Shown: positions 16,708 to 25,667 of the stretch, piece after piece
Layout: every line of letters begins with the position of its first letter
How positions within the stretch are numbered: the stretch's first letter is position 1
Source of the DNA: Planctomycetota bacterium
GTDB lineage: Bacteria; Planctomycetota; PUPC01; JACPCR01
Direction: 5' to 3'
Assembly: GCA_027625095.1 (NCBI GenBank)
Contig: JAQBXN010000009.1
Location: forward strand, 46,747-110,746
Length of the DNA: 64,000 nt
Made by a program: the position numbers and the translations under genes
Notes under the pieces: generated by a model
Database searches by the model: none
The model's input: the letters and a program-made list of their open reading frames with translations, nothing else
What the model was told of the DNA's origin: nothing

Positions 16708-18300
16708 CGTTGTGTTTCCTGTGTGCTTCAGCACCTGCCCCTGTTGGCAGAGCTCTTTTTGCAGTTCTGAAATGTTTACATGCCGTGGCGTCACGCCCTG
16801 TTTCATGGCGAGATGCGCGGCAGTTCCCGCAGCTTGTCCGAGAGCCATCCAGGTCGGCTCCATACGAATCGAAGAATACGCCACGTGAGTCGTTGAGGCG
16901 GCTACTGGAACGATCAGCCCGTCAACTCGCTTCGGGATCATGATGCGAAACGGGATTTCGTATGGTCGCGTGATGGCGTCCAGCATTCCCAAATAGCCCT
17001 CCAGTACCACCGTGTCACCTGGCTGGACCTTGCGGCAAGGGAAACTGTCGATCGGAAACTCACCAACAGCAATAGCGTCATGATGCTGACTGGCCTGCCT
17101 GCCCACCTCCTCACCAGTAATGTCATGTTCAGTCAACGTGTAATCGCCTGACAGTCTGCGTGCCTCCCGCACGTAGAGCTGAAAGGGGAAGTGGCCGTTG
17201 TCAGTAAATTCGTCCAGAGGCAGTTGGTATTGGCGGGCAATGGCGCGATGTGCTGAAGGAATCTGATCGTCACTCTGGAGGAACCACAGCAGCCCGAGCG
17301 TCAGGTTACGATGTCGTTCACAGATTCTTTGCCGAGTGGCCTCATCCCCTTCGACGTACCCCCGGTTTTCTTCGGGAAACGGAAAGCCGAGTGGGCGCGG
17401 GTTGATGTTCACATCGGTCTTCCTGTTCGGGAGACCGGTCACCGACAGAGCGCGCACGAGTGTATTGAAGTGGGCGGGGTTATAACCTCGCCCAGGCTTC
17501 AACACTATCGGCCCGCTTAATCGTCCGGCATCGAGGTCCTCGAAGTAACCAACGTAATTTTGCCGGTCGTATTCCGGGGGCGGTTCGGCCATTACAAACG
17601 AATTGGCCGGATCGGTCGTCAGGCATAGGCGGTAGGTGTAGGCGGGTAGCCGGTCATCGGCTTCCCCGGTAGTCCCGGGAAGGAATTTTCCGTTCTGATA
17701 ATCGAAATAGACGATCCCCGCATGTCGCTCGCCGAATTGTTCGCGTGATTCACGGCCCAGCCTGTATTCGGCGCCGGCCGCAGCGTAAAGGTCACCTTCA
17801 TATGTGGCGTCGATGAAGACCTGACCTTGCAATGTGAGCGTCTTTCCGGTTCGACGATCCACAGTCCCGATCGTCATCAGCCGCTCCCCTTCCATGGAAG
17901 CGGCCTCAAGGCGACAGCCCTTCATCACGGTAATCGAAGGTTGCTCTCCCAGCATTTCCTCGAACACTGCTTTCGAGACCGATGGCTCAGAGTAATAGCC
18001 ATCCTGGCAAAGCTTCACGTTCTCCGAATCATCCCCGTACTGTCTGACGTAATATCGCCGAACGCGCTCGGTGAACTCTCCAAATAGTCCACCTATCAAC
18101 TCTCGATTCTCGATATCACACTTCCCCAGGCCGCTGGCAGTCATCCCCCCGACGTGGTCGTGGTATTCCACGATCGCGACCGTCCGTCCCAGCCGACTGG
18201 CCGCGATAGCCGCGGCAATCCCTCCCGGTGTTCCGCCCAGGATGACAACATCGAAAGAGTTTTGTGAGCGATCATGCATATTTTTTGCATTACCGGTCAT
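15493..18300 (-). CDS. FAD-dependent oxidoreductase fused to sialidase-like protein
   Basis: One open frame of 935 residues. Residues 1-531 are a complete FAD-dependent oxidoreductase of the FAD_oxidored type: Rossmann motif ILGGTPGGIAAAIAASRLG, the GGMTASG segment, DATYEGDL, and the C-terminal VPVAASTTHVAYSSIRMEP typical of the family. From Met532 a sialidase-like beta-propeller protein begins (YWAMWSDG, TSKNGLQWSKIG, STDNGQSW BNR-type repeats), with its own signal-peptide-like leader (MKPKTTTTSDTVNS then hydrophobic MLTIGLTCSALTV). An AGGAAA sequence lies seven bases before that internal ATG (16705-16707). This looks like two genes joined by loss of a stop codon. Divergent from the PhyH gene across a 138-base gap. 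Confidence 0.85.
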   Translation of the reverse strand: MTGNAKNMHDRSQNSFDVVILGGTPGGIAAAIAASRLGRTVAIVEYHDHVGGMTASGLGKCDIENRELIGGLFGEFTERVRRYYVRQYGDDSENVKLCQDGYYSEPSVSKAVFEEMLGEQPSITVMKGCRLEAASMEGERLMTIGTVDRRTGKTLTLQGQVFIDATYEGDLYAAAGAEYRLGRESREQFGERHAGIVYFDYQNGKFLPGTTGEADDRLPAYTYRLCLTTDPANSFVMAEPPPEYDRQNYVGYFEDLDAGRLSGPIVLKPGRGYNPAHFNTLVRALSVTGLPNRKTDVNINPRPLGFPFPEENRGYVEGDEATRQRICERHRNLTLGLLWFLQSDDQIPSAHRAIARQYQLPLDEFTDNGHFPFQLYVREARRLSGDYTLTEHDITGEEVGRQASQHHDAIAVGEFPIDSFPCRKVQPGDTVVLEGYLGMLDAITRPYEIPFRIMIPKRVDGLIVPVAASTTHVAYSSIRMEPTWMALGQAAGTAAHLAMKQGVTPRHVNISELQKELCQQGQVLKHTGNTTMKPKTTTTSDTVNSMLTIGLTCSALTVDRNPEAPDPVKNPESALMLDLPDTGSDPGKIDFARLPRVPSSHAVISDVRDRGGKWVNQHAYLVRHDDLYWAMWSDGPGVRNAPADQHRNIVPGHDQADTRVSYATSKNGLQWSKIGDLSGQPRIKGFGWISRGFWCRNGELLALASHFHAPGYPGKGLSLEAFRWDGDQNKWVAHGTVRDDAMNNFPPKKLPSGKWMMSRRDHLRQVTVMVGGVEAFDRWEIRPLASYEGEQQPEEPYWYILPDGKNLVGLLRDNSGSKRLLRVFSTDNGQSWSSIAKTNFPDATSKFFTLRTSHGYYAMVSNANPLRRDPLTLAISPDGLVYTRLFCLVGGRHIDYPHMIEHDGHLLIAFSGAKQTMEVLKVSLAAVDDLIAKTK

Positions 18301-18438
18301 GGTAGAAGGTGGGTGTTTCGGTAGGATTCGCCGACTTTAAACTGCAGCGTGGATCAGGATAGACTGCCGGTAAGTCGGGTGCAGCAGCATATAACATGGC
18401 TTCCCCCGTTTCAGCCCAGCAAGACTCTAAGGAACAGA

Positions 18439-19323
18439 ATGCTTACACAGGAACAAATTGATCAATTTGACCACGACGGATTTCTAAACGGCGGACGTAT
18501 CTTTGCGGACAATGAAGTCGCTGAACTATCCGATGAACTGGAACGCATCATGAAGATCGGGCCTAAAGGGTTTGATGAAGATGCTCCGCAGCCGGTGCTG
18601 TTCCGTGATCTCGCTGCCGGTGGTTACGAAACGAATGACCGGGGAGAAGGGCCCACGCCCGTCTGGCAGATTGTCAATATCTGGGAAGCATCGAAAGCGT
18701 TTGAAAAACTCATCTATCACCCCGCTGTAGTCGGCGCCATCAGCCAACTCACAGGATTCGCTGACCTGCAGGTCTGGCATGATCAGATCCAATACAAACC
18801 CGAGGGAAGGGGCGGAGCAACAGGCTGGCATCAGGACGCGCCGCTCTGGCCGAGTATTGAACCAATGACGCCGGTCTCCGCATGGATTCCATTCGACGAT
18901 GCGGATGTGGAGAACGGGTGCATGTGGATGGTTCCCGGCTCACATCGATGGGGTAACCAGATGGAATATCTCCGCAGGTTCGGCAACCTCAAACTCATCA
19001 ATGAGTTCGGTAATATTGGTGGAGACTTCCAGCCGCCTGAAGGAACGGAAGTGATCGAGGCCAAAGCCGTTCCTCGTCCGGTGATGCAGGGCGAAGTGCA
19101 TTTTCACCATTCACTGACATGGCACGGTTCGCCTACGAATCCATCCCCCCGCACCCGCCGTGCGATCGCCATCCATTACATGACCGGCGAAGCAAAGTAC
19201 ACCGGCCGGGCGCACGCGATGTCACAGTTCATCGAAATCGAGGTCGGCGAGCCCATGCTGAATGCCGGCCCGCATTTCCCAAGTGTCTGCAGGGCAGGCA
19301 AGCCGGTGGTCTTCGCAAGGTAG
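18439..19323 (+). CDS. Phytanoyl-CoA dioxygenase (PhyH) family protein
   Basis: Protein of 294 residues. ATG 18439 is preferred over upstream in-frame starts because it follows AAGGA and gives the family opening MLTQEQIDQFDHDGFLNGG. The Fe(II) site is TGWHQDAPLW (HxD), with the distal His in LTWHGSPTNPSPRTRRA, where Arg supplies 2-oxoglutarate binding. It is divergent from the FAD/sialidase gene and 71 bases before a second PhyH gene in the same direction. Substrate unknown; in related genomes such enzymes are thought to act on amino acid derivatives, lipids or sugar-containing natural products. Confidence 0.9.
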   Translation: MLTQEQIDQFDHDGFLNGGRIFADNEVAELSDELERIMKIGPKGFDEDAPQPVLFRDLAAGGYETNDRGEGPTPVWQIVNIWEASKAFEKLIYHPAVVGAISQLTGFADLQVWHDQIQYKPEGRGGATGWHQDAPLWPSIEPMTPVSAWIPFDDADVENGCMWMVPGSHRWGNQMEYLRRFGNLKLINEFGNIGGDFQPPEGTEVIEAKAVPRPVMQGEVHFHHSLTWHGSPTNPSPRTRRAIAIHYMTGEAKYTGRAHAMSQFIEIEVGEPMLNAGPHFPSVCRAGKPVVFAR

Positions 19324-19394
19324 CCCTGTTCCACCGGAGTCATGTCACGCCCCGGTCTTTCAGGGGTGAAATCATTTAGAGGACAGCCAACGCT

Positions 19395-20180
19395 ATGCAA
19401 AACTTCCAACTTTCTGAAGAACAGATTTCCCAGTTCAACCAAGACGGTTACCTGATGGTCGAGAGTCTCTTTGATGAAGAGGAGACCGACCTGCTCCTGC
19501 GATTCGCGAAAGCGGATATGACCAAAATCGATCGAGTTCACGCGGCGAAGGACACCGAAGGCCGGGAGAGCAAGCTCTGGCTGACCAGTGACGCGAAGGA
19601 AGATCTTTACAACGCGTTTGTTCGCTGCCCGAGGCTGGCCGGCACGATAGAACGCCTGATGAATGACGAGGTTTACCTCTACCACTACAAGATGATGGTC
19701 AAAGAGCCCCGTGTCGGCGGCGCTTGGGAATGGCACCAGGATTACGGCTACTGGTACAACAACGGTTGCCTCTTTCCCGATATGGCGAGTGTGATGATCG
19801 CAGTCGATCGTGCGTACAAAGGCAACGGATGCCTTCAGGTCATCAGGGGCTCACACAGGCTGGGCAGAATCGAACACGGCACATTCGGCACGCAGGTCGG
19901 CGCGAAGCCTGAACGGGTGAATCTTGCCCTGAAGCACCTCGATCTCGTCTACTGCGAGATGAAGCCGGGAACGGCTCTTTTCTTTCACGCAAATCTGTTA
20001 CACCGTTCCGATGCGAACACCAGCGACGATCCGCGCTGGTCGCTCATCTGCTGCTACAACACAAGACACAATCCGTGCGAAGACCGTCCCGGACACCCCA
20101 GCTACCGTCCACTTGAGCGGTGGCCAGATTCAAGAATCAAAGAGATTGGTCGCGCACAGTTGGAGGCGGTTGGAAGTTGA
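19395..20180 (+). CDS. Phytanoyl-CoA dioxygenase (PhyH) family, ectoine hydroxylase-like
   Basis: Protein of 261 residues starting at ATG 19395. The metal motif is WEWHQDYGYWY, the distal His is in ANLLHRSDANTSDDPRWS, and MVPGSH-like loop VIRGSHRLGR is present, all as in the ectoine hydroxylase (EctD-like) branch of PhyH. No ectoine biosynthesis genes are nearby, so the true substrate is open. It follows another PhyH gene and precedes a fatty acid desaturase, suggesting a lipid or small-molecule oxidation cluster. The 278 bases after it hold no convincing gene. Confidence 0.9.
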   Translation: MQNFQLSEEQISQFNQDGYLMVESLFDEEETDLLLRFAKADMTKIDRVHAAKDTEGRESKLWLTSDAKEDLYNAFVRCPRLAGTIERLMNDEVYLYHYKMMVKEPRVGGAWEWHQDYGYWYNNGCLFPDMASVMIAVDRAYKGNGCLQVIRGSHRLGRIEHGTFGTQVGAKPERVNLALKHLDLVYCEMKPGTALFFHANLLHRSDANTSDDPRWSLICCYNTRHNPCEDRPGHPSYRPLERWPDSRIKEIGRAQLEAVGS

Positions 20181-20458
20181 TCACCTCCCGGATCGGGGTC
20201 GTTGCCGCCATCAGGGCCGTTGTAATCCGTCAGAATAACCGCCCAAGTTACCATCGTGGCCATCCTGGGCTTCACCCAGAATTTTGTATTGAGGTCGGAG
20301 GACATCAGGATTACGAGGAAGAGCTTTGAGGATTCCGTAAGATCGGCGGACAATTCAATGTCAAAATACTTCCAGACAAACCTGGGGAAAGCCGGGTGGC
20401 CAGCATTGCCCTGGATGTTGTTCTTACTTTTCAAGCAATCCTTTTGAGTTAAGAGTCT

Positions 20459-21583
20459 ATGCCAGCACCTACTATTGAAACTGAGGAATCATCATCGCCC
20501 TCGGGGCAGATCAGTCCGGAAGAAGCACTGGGGAACATGGCCTCCGTGCCCACCCCGGGATCTTCGCAGGGTGATAAATCTTCGGACAAACTCCGGGTGA
20601 AGTGGTATCGCTGCAAGCTACCGCGGGAAGAACTGAGCAAGCTCAATCAGCGCAGCGACTTTATCGGAGCAGCACAGACCCTTGGTTACCTCGGAGTTCT
20701 CGCCGGGGCCAGCGGCGCCGCGATCTACTCCGCGGTACATTGGCCGTGGTATGTCACCGCCCTGCTCGTATTAGTCAATGGCCACTTCTGGCATTTCCTT
20801 ATTAACGGGTTCCACGAGCTGATTCATGATTCGGTCTTCAAGACGCGCTGGCTGAATCAGTTCTTCCTTCGAATTTATTCGTTTCTGGGTTGGTACAACC
20901 ACCACCACTTCTGGGCGAGCCACACCGAGCATCACAAGTACACCCTCCACCCGCCGGATGATCTGGAGGTAACACTTCCAGCCACCATTGATCCCAAGAA
21001 CTGGTGGAAATACGGGATTGTGAATATTCGTCATCCCTACAATCAACTGCTTGGAATGTTTCGGACGGCTCGCGGAAAACTGGATAATGGCGCGTGGACG
21101 CAGAAATTGTTTCCCGAAAGCGAGCCTGAACGCCGCCGGGTGCTTTTCAACTGGGCGCGAATCGTGCTGGTGGGACACCTGCTGATTGCTGGCGCTTCAC
21201 TGGCGCTGGGCTGGTGGATTGTGCCCCTGGTGATTACGTTCCCGATGATGTTCGGAGGCTGGCTGCATAGCATGTGCAATTCCGCCCAGCACGTCGGGTT
21301 GCAGGACAACGTCCCGGACTATCGGCTCTGTTGCCGGACGATTTATCTCAATCCGATCTTTCAGTTCCTTTACTGGCACATGAACTACCACACCGAACAT
21401 CACATGTACGCCGGTGTCCCGTGTTACAAACTCGGAAAACTTCATCGCCTGATCAAGAACGAGATGCCGCCGTGTCCCAACGGACTGTACGAGACGTGGA
21501 AGGAGATCCTGCAAATCCAGGAACGGCAGAAGGAAGACCCTTCTTATGTATTTCCAGTCCAGTTACCCGAAACGACCAGGTGA
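20459..21583 (+). CDS. Membrane fatty acid desaturase
   Basis: Protein of 374 residues with the three histidine boxes of integral-membrane di-iron desaturases: HELIHDSV, HHHFWASHTEHHKYT and NYHTEHHMY, plus paired hydrophobic helices (AAIYSAVHWPWYVTALLVLVNGHF and SLALGWWIVPLVITFPMMFG). About 45 N-terminal residues are Ser/Pro-rich and not conserved. The enzyme would introduce a double bond or hydroxyl into an acyl chain at the cytoplasmic membrane. It comes 278 bases after two PhyH genes on the same strand; joint action is possible but unproven. Confidence 0.88.
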   Translation: MPAPTIETEESSSPSGQISPEEALGNMASVPTPGSSQGDKSSDKLRVKWYRCKLPREELSKLNQRSDFIGAAQTLGYLGVLAGASGAAIYSAVHWPWYVTALLVLVNGHFWHFLINGFHELIHDSVFKTRWLNQFFLRIYSFLGWYNHHHFWASHTEHHKYTLHPPDDLEVTLPATIDPKNWWKYGIVNIRHPYNQLLGMFRTARGKLDNGAWTQKLFPESEPERRRVLFNWARIVLVGHLLIAGASLALGWWIVPLVITFPMMFGGWLHSMCNSAQHVGLQDNVPDYRLCCRTIYLNPIFQFLYWHMNYHTEHHMYAGVPCYKLGKLHRLIKNEMPPCPNGLYETWKEILQIQERQKEDPSYVFPVQLPETTR

Positions 21584-21986
21584 TGACTTCTAAGTGGGAT
21601 GGGGTTGGCAAGGTTGCCATCTACCCGTATGCGCAGATCACACAGATAGCAAATCTGTGCCCACAAAAGTGGACGTGCGATAAGAGCCTCATTATTCGTC
21701 GCTTTAATCCTGACGAGCAGATCGCACAAAGTCACAGGCGTTCACCCAGCTCTGCCCAGAGGCACATCCTTCAATGATCGTAAATGTTCAGGGATGGCAG
21801 AAACGGAGTTGGAGTAACGGCTTAGAGTCGCCGGATTTACCCTCTGAACCGTTACCAATGATCTACTTGAGTCCCTACCAGGTTTAGCGATTCTAAGGCT
21901 GCCAGACGGCCGCAAACAATTGGTGGGACAGTCGTCTCGGATGTCATGACGAGGCGGGACACCTGTCCCACCACCTCAGTCACTTG
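21584..21986. other. 403-base gene-free stretch with hairpins
   Basis: Between the convergent desaturase and sigma-factor genes no reading frame looks like a gene. A hairpin CACAGATAGCAAATCTGTG (21641-21659) sits after the desaturase and could end its transcript, though no T-run follows. The rest is unassigned apart from the long inverted repeat at 21921-21973. Confidence 0.6.
21921..21973. repeat. Long inverted repeat downstream of the sigma factor gene
   Basis: Outer arms TGGTGGGACAG (21921-21931) and CTGTCCCACCA (21963-21973) pair over 11 bases. Inner arms TCGTC and GACGA can extend the structure. It lies 14 bases past the sigma gene stop and resembles the CCACC/GGTGG hairpins of the 13.8 kb repeat cluster; terminator or REP-like. 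Confidence 0.65.
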
Positions 21987-22613
21987 TCAGCCCTGCAGCA
22001 ACTCTTCGAGTGCCCACCGCTTCCATCTCTTTTTGATCATGGCCAGTTTTCTCTCAACGGACCGCAACGAAGTTCCGCTGGTTTCGGCAATCTGCTTGTT
22101 TGTCAGTCCGGCAAGGTATTTCTCGGCAATGGGGCGATGCTCATCTGCTAGGCGATCCAGATAGCGGTGATAGTTTTCTGCAAGAATCACTTCTTCTTCC
22201 GGGGTGAGGTGGGAACCAGCAAGCTGATCGATGCCGCCGCCATGAGTCGCTGTTTCCGCCAGGGCTCTAAACACGGATTCGCCACGAACTTTGCCACTGC
22301 CTCGTTTCTGAGCACGGTCGTGTTCCATCTGTTTTGAAGCCTGATGCGAGGAAATCGTGACCAGCAGGGCGAGCAGGTGCTCCCGGCTTTCAACTTTTGG
22401 GAAACGGCCAGCTTTGAACGATTGGTAGAACGACCAGAACGCCTTCTGTGCCACGTCCTCCTCATCATGCATTCGCTTCTTCGCGCCGGAAAGATTTCGC
22501 CGGGCCAGGCGAATGAGATACGGCCAATATCTGTCAAGCAGGGCCCCGAGCGCTTGCTCGTCGCCGTCCTTCAAACCCTCCAACCACTGGGTTACCGATT
22601 CCGTGGATTCCAT
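21987..22613 (-). CDS. ECF-type RNA polymerase sigma factor, planctomycete type
   Basis: Protein of 208 residues with a GAGG ribosome site seven bases upstream. Region 2 is seen in ALLDRYWPYLIRLARRNL and DEEDVAQKAFWSFYQSF; region 4 is LAGLTNKQIAETSGTSLRSVERKLAMIKKRW (partial motif KQIAETSGTSLRSVERK). The spacing and the DVAQKAFWSF sequence match the ECF subfamily expanded in Planctomycetes. No anti-sigma gene is adjacent, as is usual for this subfamily, where serine/threonine kinases often regulate. An 8-bp inverted repeat lies 17 bases upstream of the start. Confidence 0.9.
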   Translation of the reverse strand: MESTESVTQWLEGLKDGDEQALGALLDRYWPYLIRLARRNLSGAKKRMHDEEDVAQKAFWSFYQSFKAGRFPKVESREHLLALLVTISSHQASKQMEHDRAQKRGSGKVRGESVFRALAETATHGGGIDQLAGSHLTPEEEVILAENYHRYLDRLADEHRPIAEKYLAGLTNKQIAETSGTSLRSVERKLAMIKKRWKRWALEELLQG

Positions 22614-22629
22614 TTTTCAGCCTCACTTA

Positions 22630-22653
22630 AAACAGTAAACAAACCTACTGTTT
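22630..22653. promoter_or_regulatory. Inverted repeat AAACAGTA/TACTGTTT upstream of sigma gene
   Basis: AAACAGTA (22630-22637) and TACTGTTT (22646-22653) are perfect 8-bp arms around an 8-base spacer, 17-40 bases upstream of the sigma factor start codon. It is well placed for an operator or a leader hairpin. Confidence 0.45.
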
Positions 22654-22765
22654 CTATAAGTCGAATTGCTGCACGAATACCGCCAAAAAAAGTCTCAGTT
22701 TTTCAGATCAGGGGTCGACTTGGCATCAGCTGAGAAAGAGACGGGCTGCACGGGAAGTCGGTTAC

Positions 22766-23767
22766 TTAATCTTCCTTCAGCCTCCGAACCAACCAGGGGA
22801 TACTTTTCTTCCCGGCGATGGAATGGCCGCCATCGTGGATTTCAATGCCGAGATGTGAGCTGGGCTTGTCGTGCAGCCGATAGGCGGCCCTCAACTCTTT
22901 GACCAGGGCATTAGCATCCGTCCATGGGAAGCTTGAATCTTTCTTGCCGGAGTCCAGAAACAACGGTCGAGGGACGAGGAGTGCGGCGAGATCTACATGC
23001 TCGAAATATCTGGCCAGACTTGGAAGGTAACCACATGTGCAGTGATGTTCACCGAGGAAGGTATTCCGGTGCGAAGTGAGGTATCCGCACACTACCGATG
23101 CCTTCACACGACTTTGCAGCGCGGAAAGAAACAACGTCATCTCTCCGCCGAGGGAAAGACCCATCACGCCGATTCGTTTTCGATCCACACCTTCCAGACC
23201 CTCCAGGAGGTCCAGAGCCCGCACGAGATCCCAGTATCGGACGCCGATCAAGGTGTGGCCGAGCATGTTCAGCCCGTGAATGAGAACCGAGTAGTCCACT
23301 TTGTCTGCTTTGAGACGCCGCTCTCCGCTGCCAATCTGATCCGGTGCGAGGACGACACAGCCGGCTTCGGCCAGCCGCCGGGCAAAGCCACTGTATATGG
23401 AGCCCGGATCGATCACTCCATCTTTCCCTTCACTTCCATGACCGTGGAGAGCCAGAACGCCCGGCGCCGATGAGGAAATCTTCCGTGGGGTCAGCAGGTA
23501 AGCCGTAGCCTGGAGTCCTGGCCTGGTGAAATAAACCAGCCGTTCCTGGGTATAAGAATCGGTCTCTAAGACAACCTCGCGCTGGAGCTGAAAATCAACT
23601 TTCTCCTGGGGCATCGGGCCAAGAATCTGACCGACCTGCCTTCGAGCCTTCCGCTGCCATTTCTGGAAAGCGGCCATGGAAGAGACATCGAATGGCATCT
23701 GCCGGAGACTGTTATCGACCAGTGAGTGATAAAGATCGATAGTCTGTTGCGCGTAGTCGGTATCCAT
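22766..23767 (-). CDS. Alpha/beta hydrolase, acetyl-xylan-esterase/Abhydrolase_7-like
   Basis: Protein of 333 residues with the nucleophile elbow GVMGLSLGGEM, an oxyanion segment VLALHGHGSEGKDG, an Asp in LDSGKKDSSFPW and the catalytic His in HDGGHSIAG, giving a Ser-Asp-His triad. The fold resembles the acetyl xylan esterase and Abhydrolase_7 group that removes acyl groups from sugars or degrades esters. No signal peptide is present, so it is cytoplasmic. It lies downstream of guaB's divergent promoter region and before the sigma factor on the same strand; a link with either is not evident. Confidence 0.82.
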   Translation of the reverse strand: MDTDYAQQTIDLYHSLVDNSLRQMPFDVSSMAAFQKWQRKARRQVGQILGPMPQEKVDFQLQREVVLETDSYTQERLVYFTRPGLQATAYLLTPRKISSSAPGVLALHGHGSEGKDGVIDPGSIYSGFARRLAEAGCVVLAPDQIGSGERRLKADKVDYSVLIHGLNMLGHTLIGVRYWDLVRALDLLEGLEGVDRKRIGVMGLSLGGEMTLFLSALQSRVKASVVCGYLTSHRNTFLGEHHCTCGYLPSLARYFEHVDLAALLVPRPLFLDSGKKDSSFPWTDANALVKELRAAYRLHDKPSSHLGIEIHDGGHSIAGKKSIPWLVRRLKED

Positions 23768-23777
23768 CAGATGACTC

Positions 23778-23832
23778 CGTGTTCCAGTATTTCAAAATTC
23801 AAAATGCGAGTATTCCAATATTTCAGCATTCC
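23778..23832. repeat. Octamer-periodic array in the divergent gap upstream of guaB
   Basis: Successive units of about 8 bases with the form ARYATTYC: CGTGTTCC, AGTATTTC, AAAATTC, AAAATGCG, AGTATTCC, AATATTTC, AGCATTCC. The array fills a third of the gap between the alpha/beta hydrolase and guaB. It may be a dispersed simple repeat or overlap the guaB promoter. Confidence 0.55.
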
Positions 23833-23933
23833 ATCCATACAATATTCCGCTTCCTCCTCCCCATTGCGTGCCCAGATGACCCCAATATAATCCCCGCCCC
23901 TTCCTCAACGTTCCTTAGGAATCTGGAGTGCAA

Positions 23934-25442
23934 ATGACGACCCCGGACGGCGTCGACGCCAAGAACCTCTTCCAAACTGGTGGCCTCACCTACGACGATT
24001 TCATCCTCCTCCCTGGCCACATTGACTTCGATGTGGACGAAGTCAGTCTGGAAACTCAGTTCAGCCGCAACATCAAGCTCAAGCTGCCGGTTGTCAGTTC
24101 GCCCATGGATACCGTTACGGAGTCCGGAATGGCGATCAAGATGGCTCTCCTTGGCGGCCTGGGCATCATCCACAGTAATTGCACCATAGAAGACCAGGTC
24201 AGAGAAGTCCGTCGCGTGAAACGATTCGAAAATGGTTTCATCACCGAGCCAATTGTAATGGGGCCGGATGCGACCGTGAAGGATGTGCAGATCTTCAAGG
24301 AGGAGCACGGATTTGCCGGCATACCGATTACGGAGGACGGCACTCTTGCCACTCCGCTCATCGGCATCGTCACCAATCGAGATTTTGATTTTGAGAAGGA
24401 TTTCAATAAGCCGGTCACCGAGGTGATGACCCCCAAAGAAGCGCTTGTTACCGCCAAAGTCGGCGTCACCCTTGTGCAGGCAAACGAGATTCTAAAGAAA
24501 TCAAAAAAGGGGAAACTGCCCATCGTTGATGACCAGTTTCGCCTGGCCTTTTTGATGAGCCGCACTGACCTGCGCACCAACGAAGACTTCCCCCACGCAT
24601 CAAAGAGCAAGGACAAGCAACTCCTTGTCGGCGCCACCGTCTCCACCCATGCGGAAGATAGAGAAAGGCTTGTAGAGCTTGTCGGGGCCGGATTGGACGT
24701 CGTCGTGCTGGATTCTGCACAGGGTGATTCGTCTTTCCAGGTGAAGATGCTGGAACACATCAAGAGCGAGTTTCCGAACCTTGAAGTGGTGGCCGGCAAT
24801 GTGGTGACTGCTCGCCAATGCGAGACACTCATCAAGGCAGGAGCGGATGCCCTGCGGATTGGCATGGGCCCGGGCTCGATCTGTATTACCCAGGAGACCA
24901 TGGCTGTCGGACGCTCTCAGGCTTCTGCGGTTTATTTCACCTCCAATTTCGCCCGAGACCATGGGATTCCGGTCATCGCAGACGGCGGGATCAGGAGCAT
25001 CGGCCATATCGCCAAGGCCCTGGCGCTGGGCGCCAACTCCGTCATGCTCGGCATGCTGTTGGCCGGCACCAGTGAAGCACCAGGCGAATACTTCTATGAG
25101 GGCGGCGTACGGCTCAAACGCTATCGCGGCATGGCATCGCTGGAGGCCATGGAGCAGAAAGGCGGCGGCAAACGGTACTACCGGGCGAACCAGCGCATAA
25201 AGGTTGCGCAGGGCGTTTCGGGAGCGGTCGTTGATAAAGGTTCGATCACCAGCTACCTGCTTTACCTCATGCAGGGGCTCCGCCAGTCACTGCAGGATCT
25301 GGGTACTCGATCAGTCAAGGCAGTCCACACGCAACTGCAAAATGGAGAGCTCCGCTTTGAAGCCCGCAGCCCAGCCGCCCAGGCCGAAGGCAACGTCCAC
25401 AGCCTGCATTCGTATCAGGAGCCTAAGTTCAGTATGCGATAG
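23934..25442 (+). CDS. guaB: Inosine-5'-monophosphate dehydrogenase, eukaryote-like type
   Basis: Protein of 502 residues catalysing NAD-dependent IMP to XMP oxidation, the committed step of GMP synthesis. ATG 23934 has GGAG five bases upstream; GTG 23928 is an alternative. The catalytic Cys317 sits in [10 protein letters not shown], and two CBS-type segments occupy about residues 108-230. The opening [16 protein letters not shown], the [17 protein letters not shown] block, the [12 protein letters not shown] segment, the flap [18 protein letters not shown] and the ending [11 protein letters not shown] match animal and fungal IMPDH better than the usual bacterial enzyme. It is a single gene with no purine neighbours. 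Confidence 0.95.
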   Translation: MTTPDGVDAKNLFQTGGLTYDDFILLPGHIDFDVDEVSLETQFSRNIKLKLPVVSSPMDTVTESGMAIKMALLGGLGIIHSNCTIEDQVREVRRVKRFENGFITEPIVMGPDATVKDVQIFKEEHGFAGIPITEDGTLATPLIGIVTNRDFDFEKDFNKPVTEVMTPKEALVTAKVGVTLVQANEILKKSKKGKLPIVDDQFRLAFLMSRTDLRTNEDFPHASKSKDKQLLVGATVSTHAEDRERLVELVGAGLDVVVLDSAQGDSSFQVKMLEHIKSEFPNLEVVAGNVVTARQCETLIKAGADALRIGMGPGSICITQETMAVGRSQASAVYFTSNFARDHGIPVIADGGIRSIGHIAKALALGANSVMLGMLLAGTSEAPGEYFYEGGVRLKRYRGMASLEAMEQKGGGKRYYRANQRIKVAQGVSGAVVDKGSITSYLLYLMQGLRQSLQDLGTRSVKAVHTQLQNGELRFEARSPAAQAEGNVHSLHSYQEPKFSMR

Positions 25443-25667
25443 AGGGGATGGCGTCAGCGACCTCTTCAGCCCCGGGGGCGGACGGGTAATGTAACATTTT
25501 TGATAATGTCGATTTCCGGAGTTCTGCTTCGGAACGGAAGAAAAGACCGCAGCCTTCGGCGGCCCACATTGCTCAACGAGACCTATGTGTAAGGGACAGA
25601 TCCAGCCGCCGCGGAGCTTAGGCACCACAAGCAAAACGTGAACTGGCACACTTCATTTCCGCCTGTT

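Noticed and set aside
20102..20434. Minus-strand frame of 110 codons between the PhyH and desaturase genes
   Set aside because: It overlaps the PhyH 3' end and shows no family motif; composition is only weakly protein-like.
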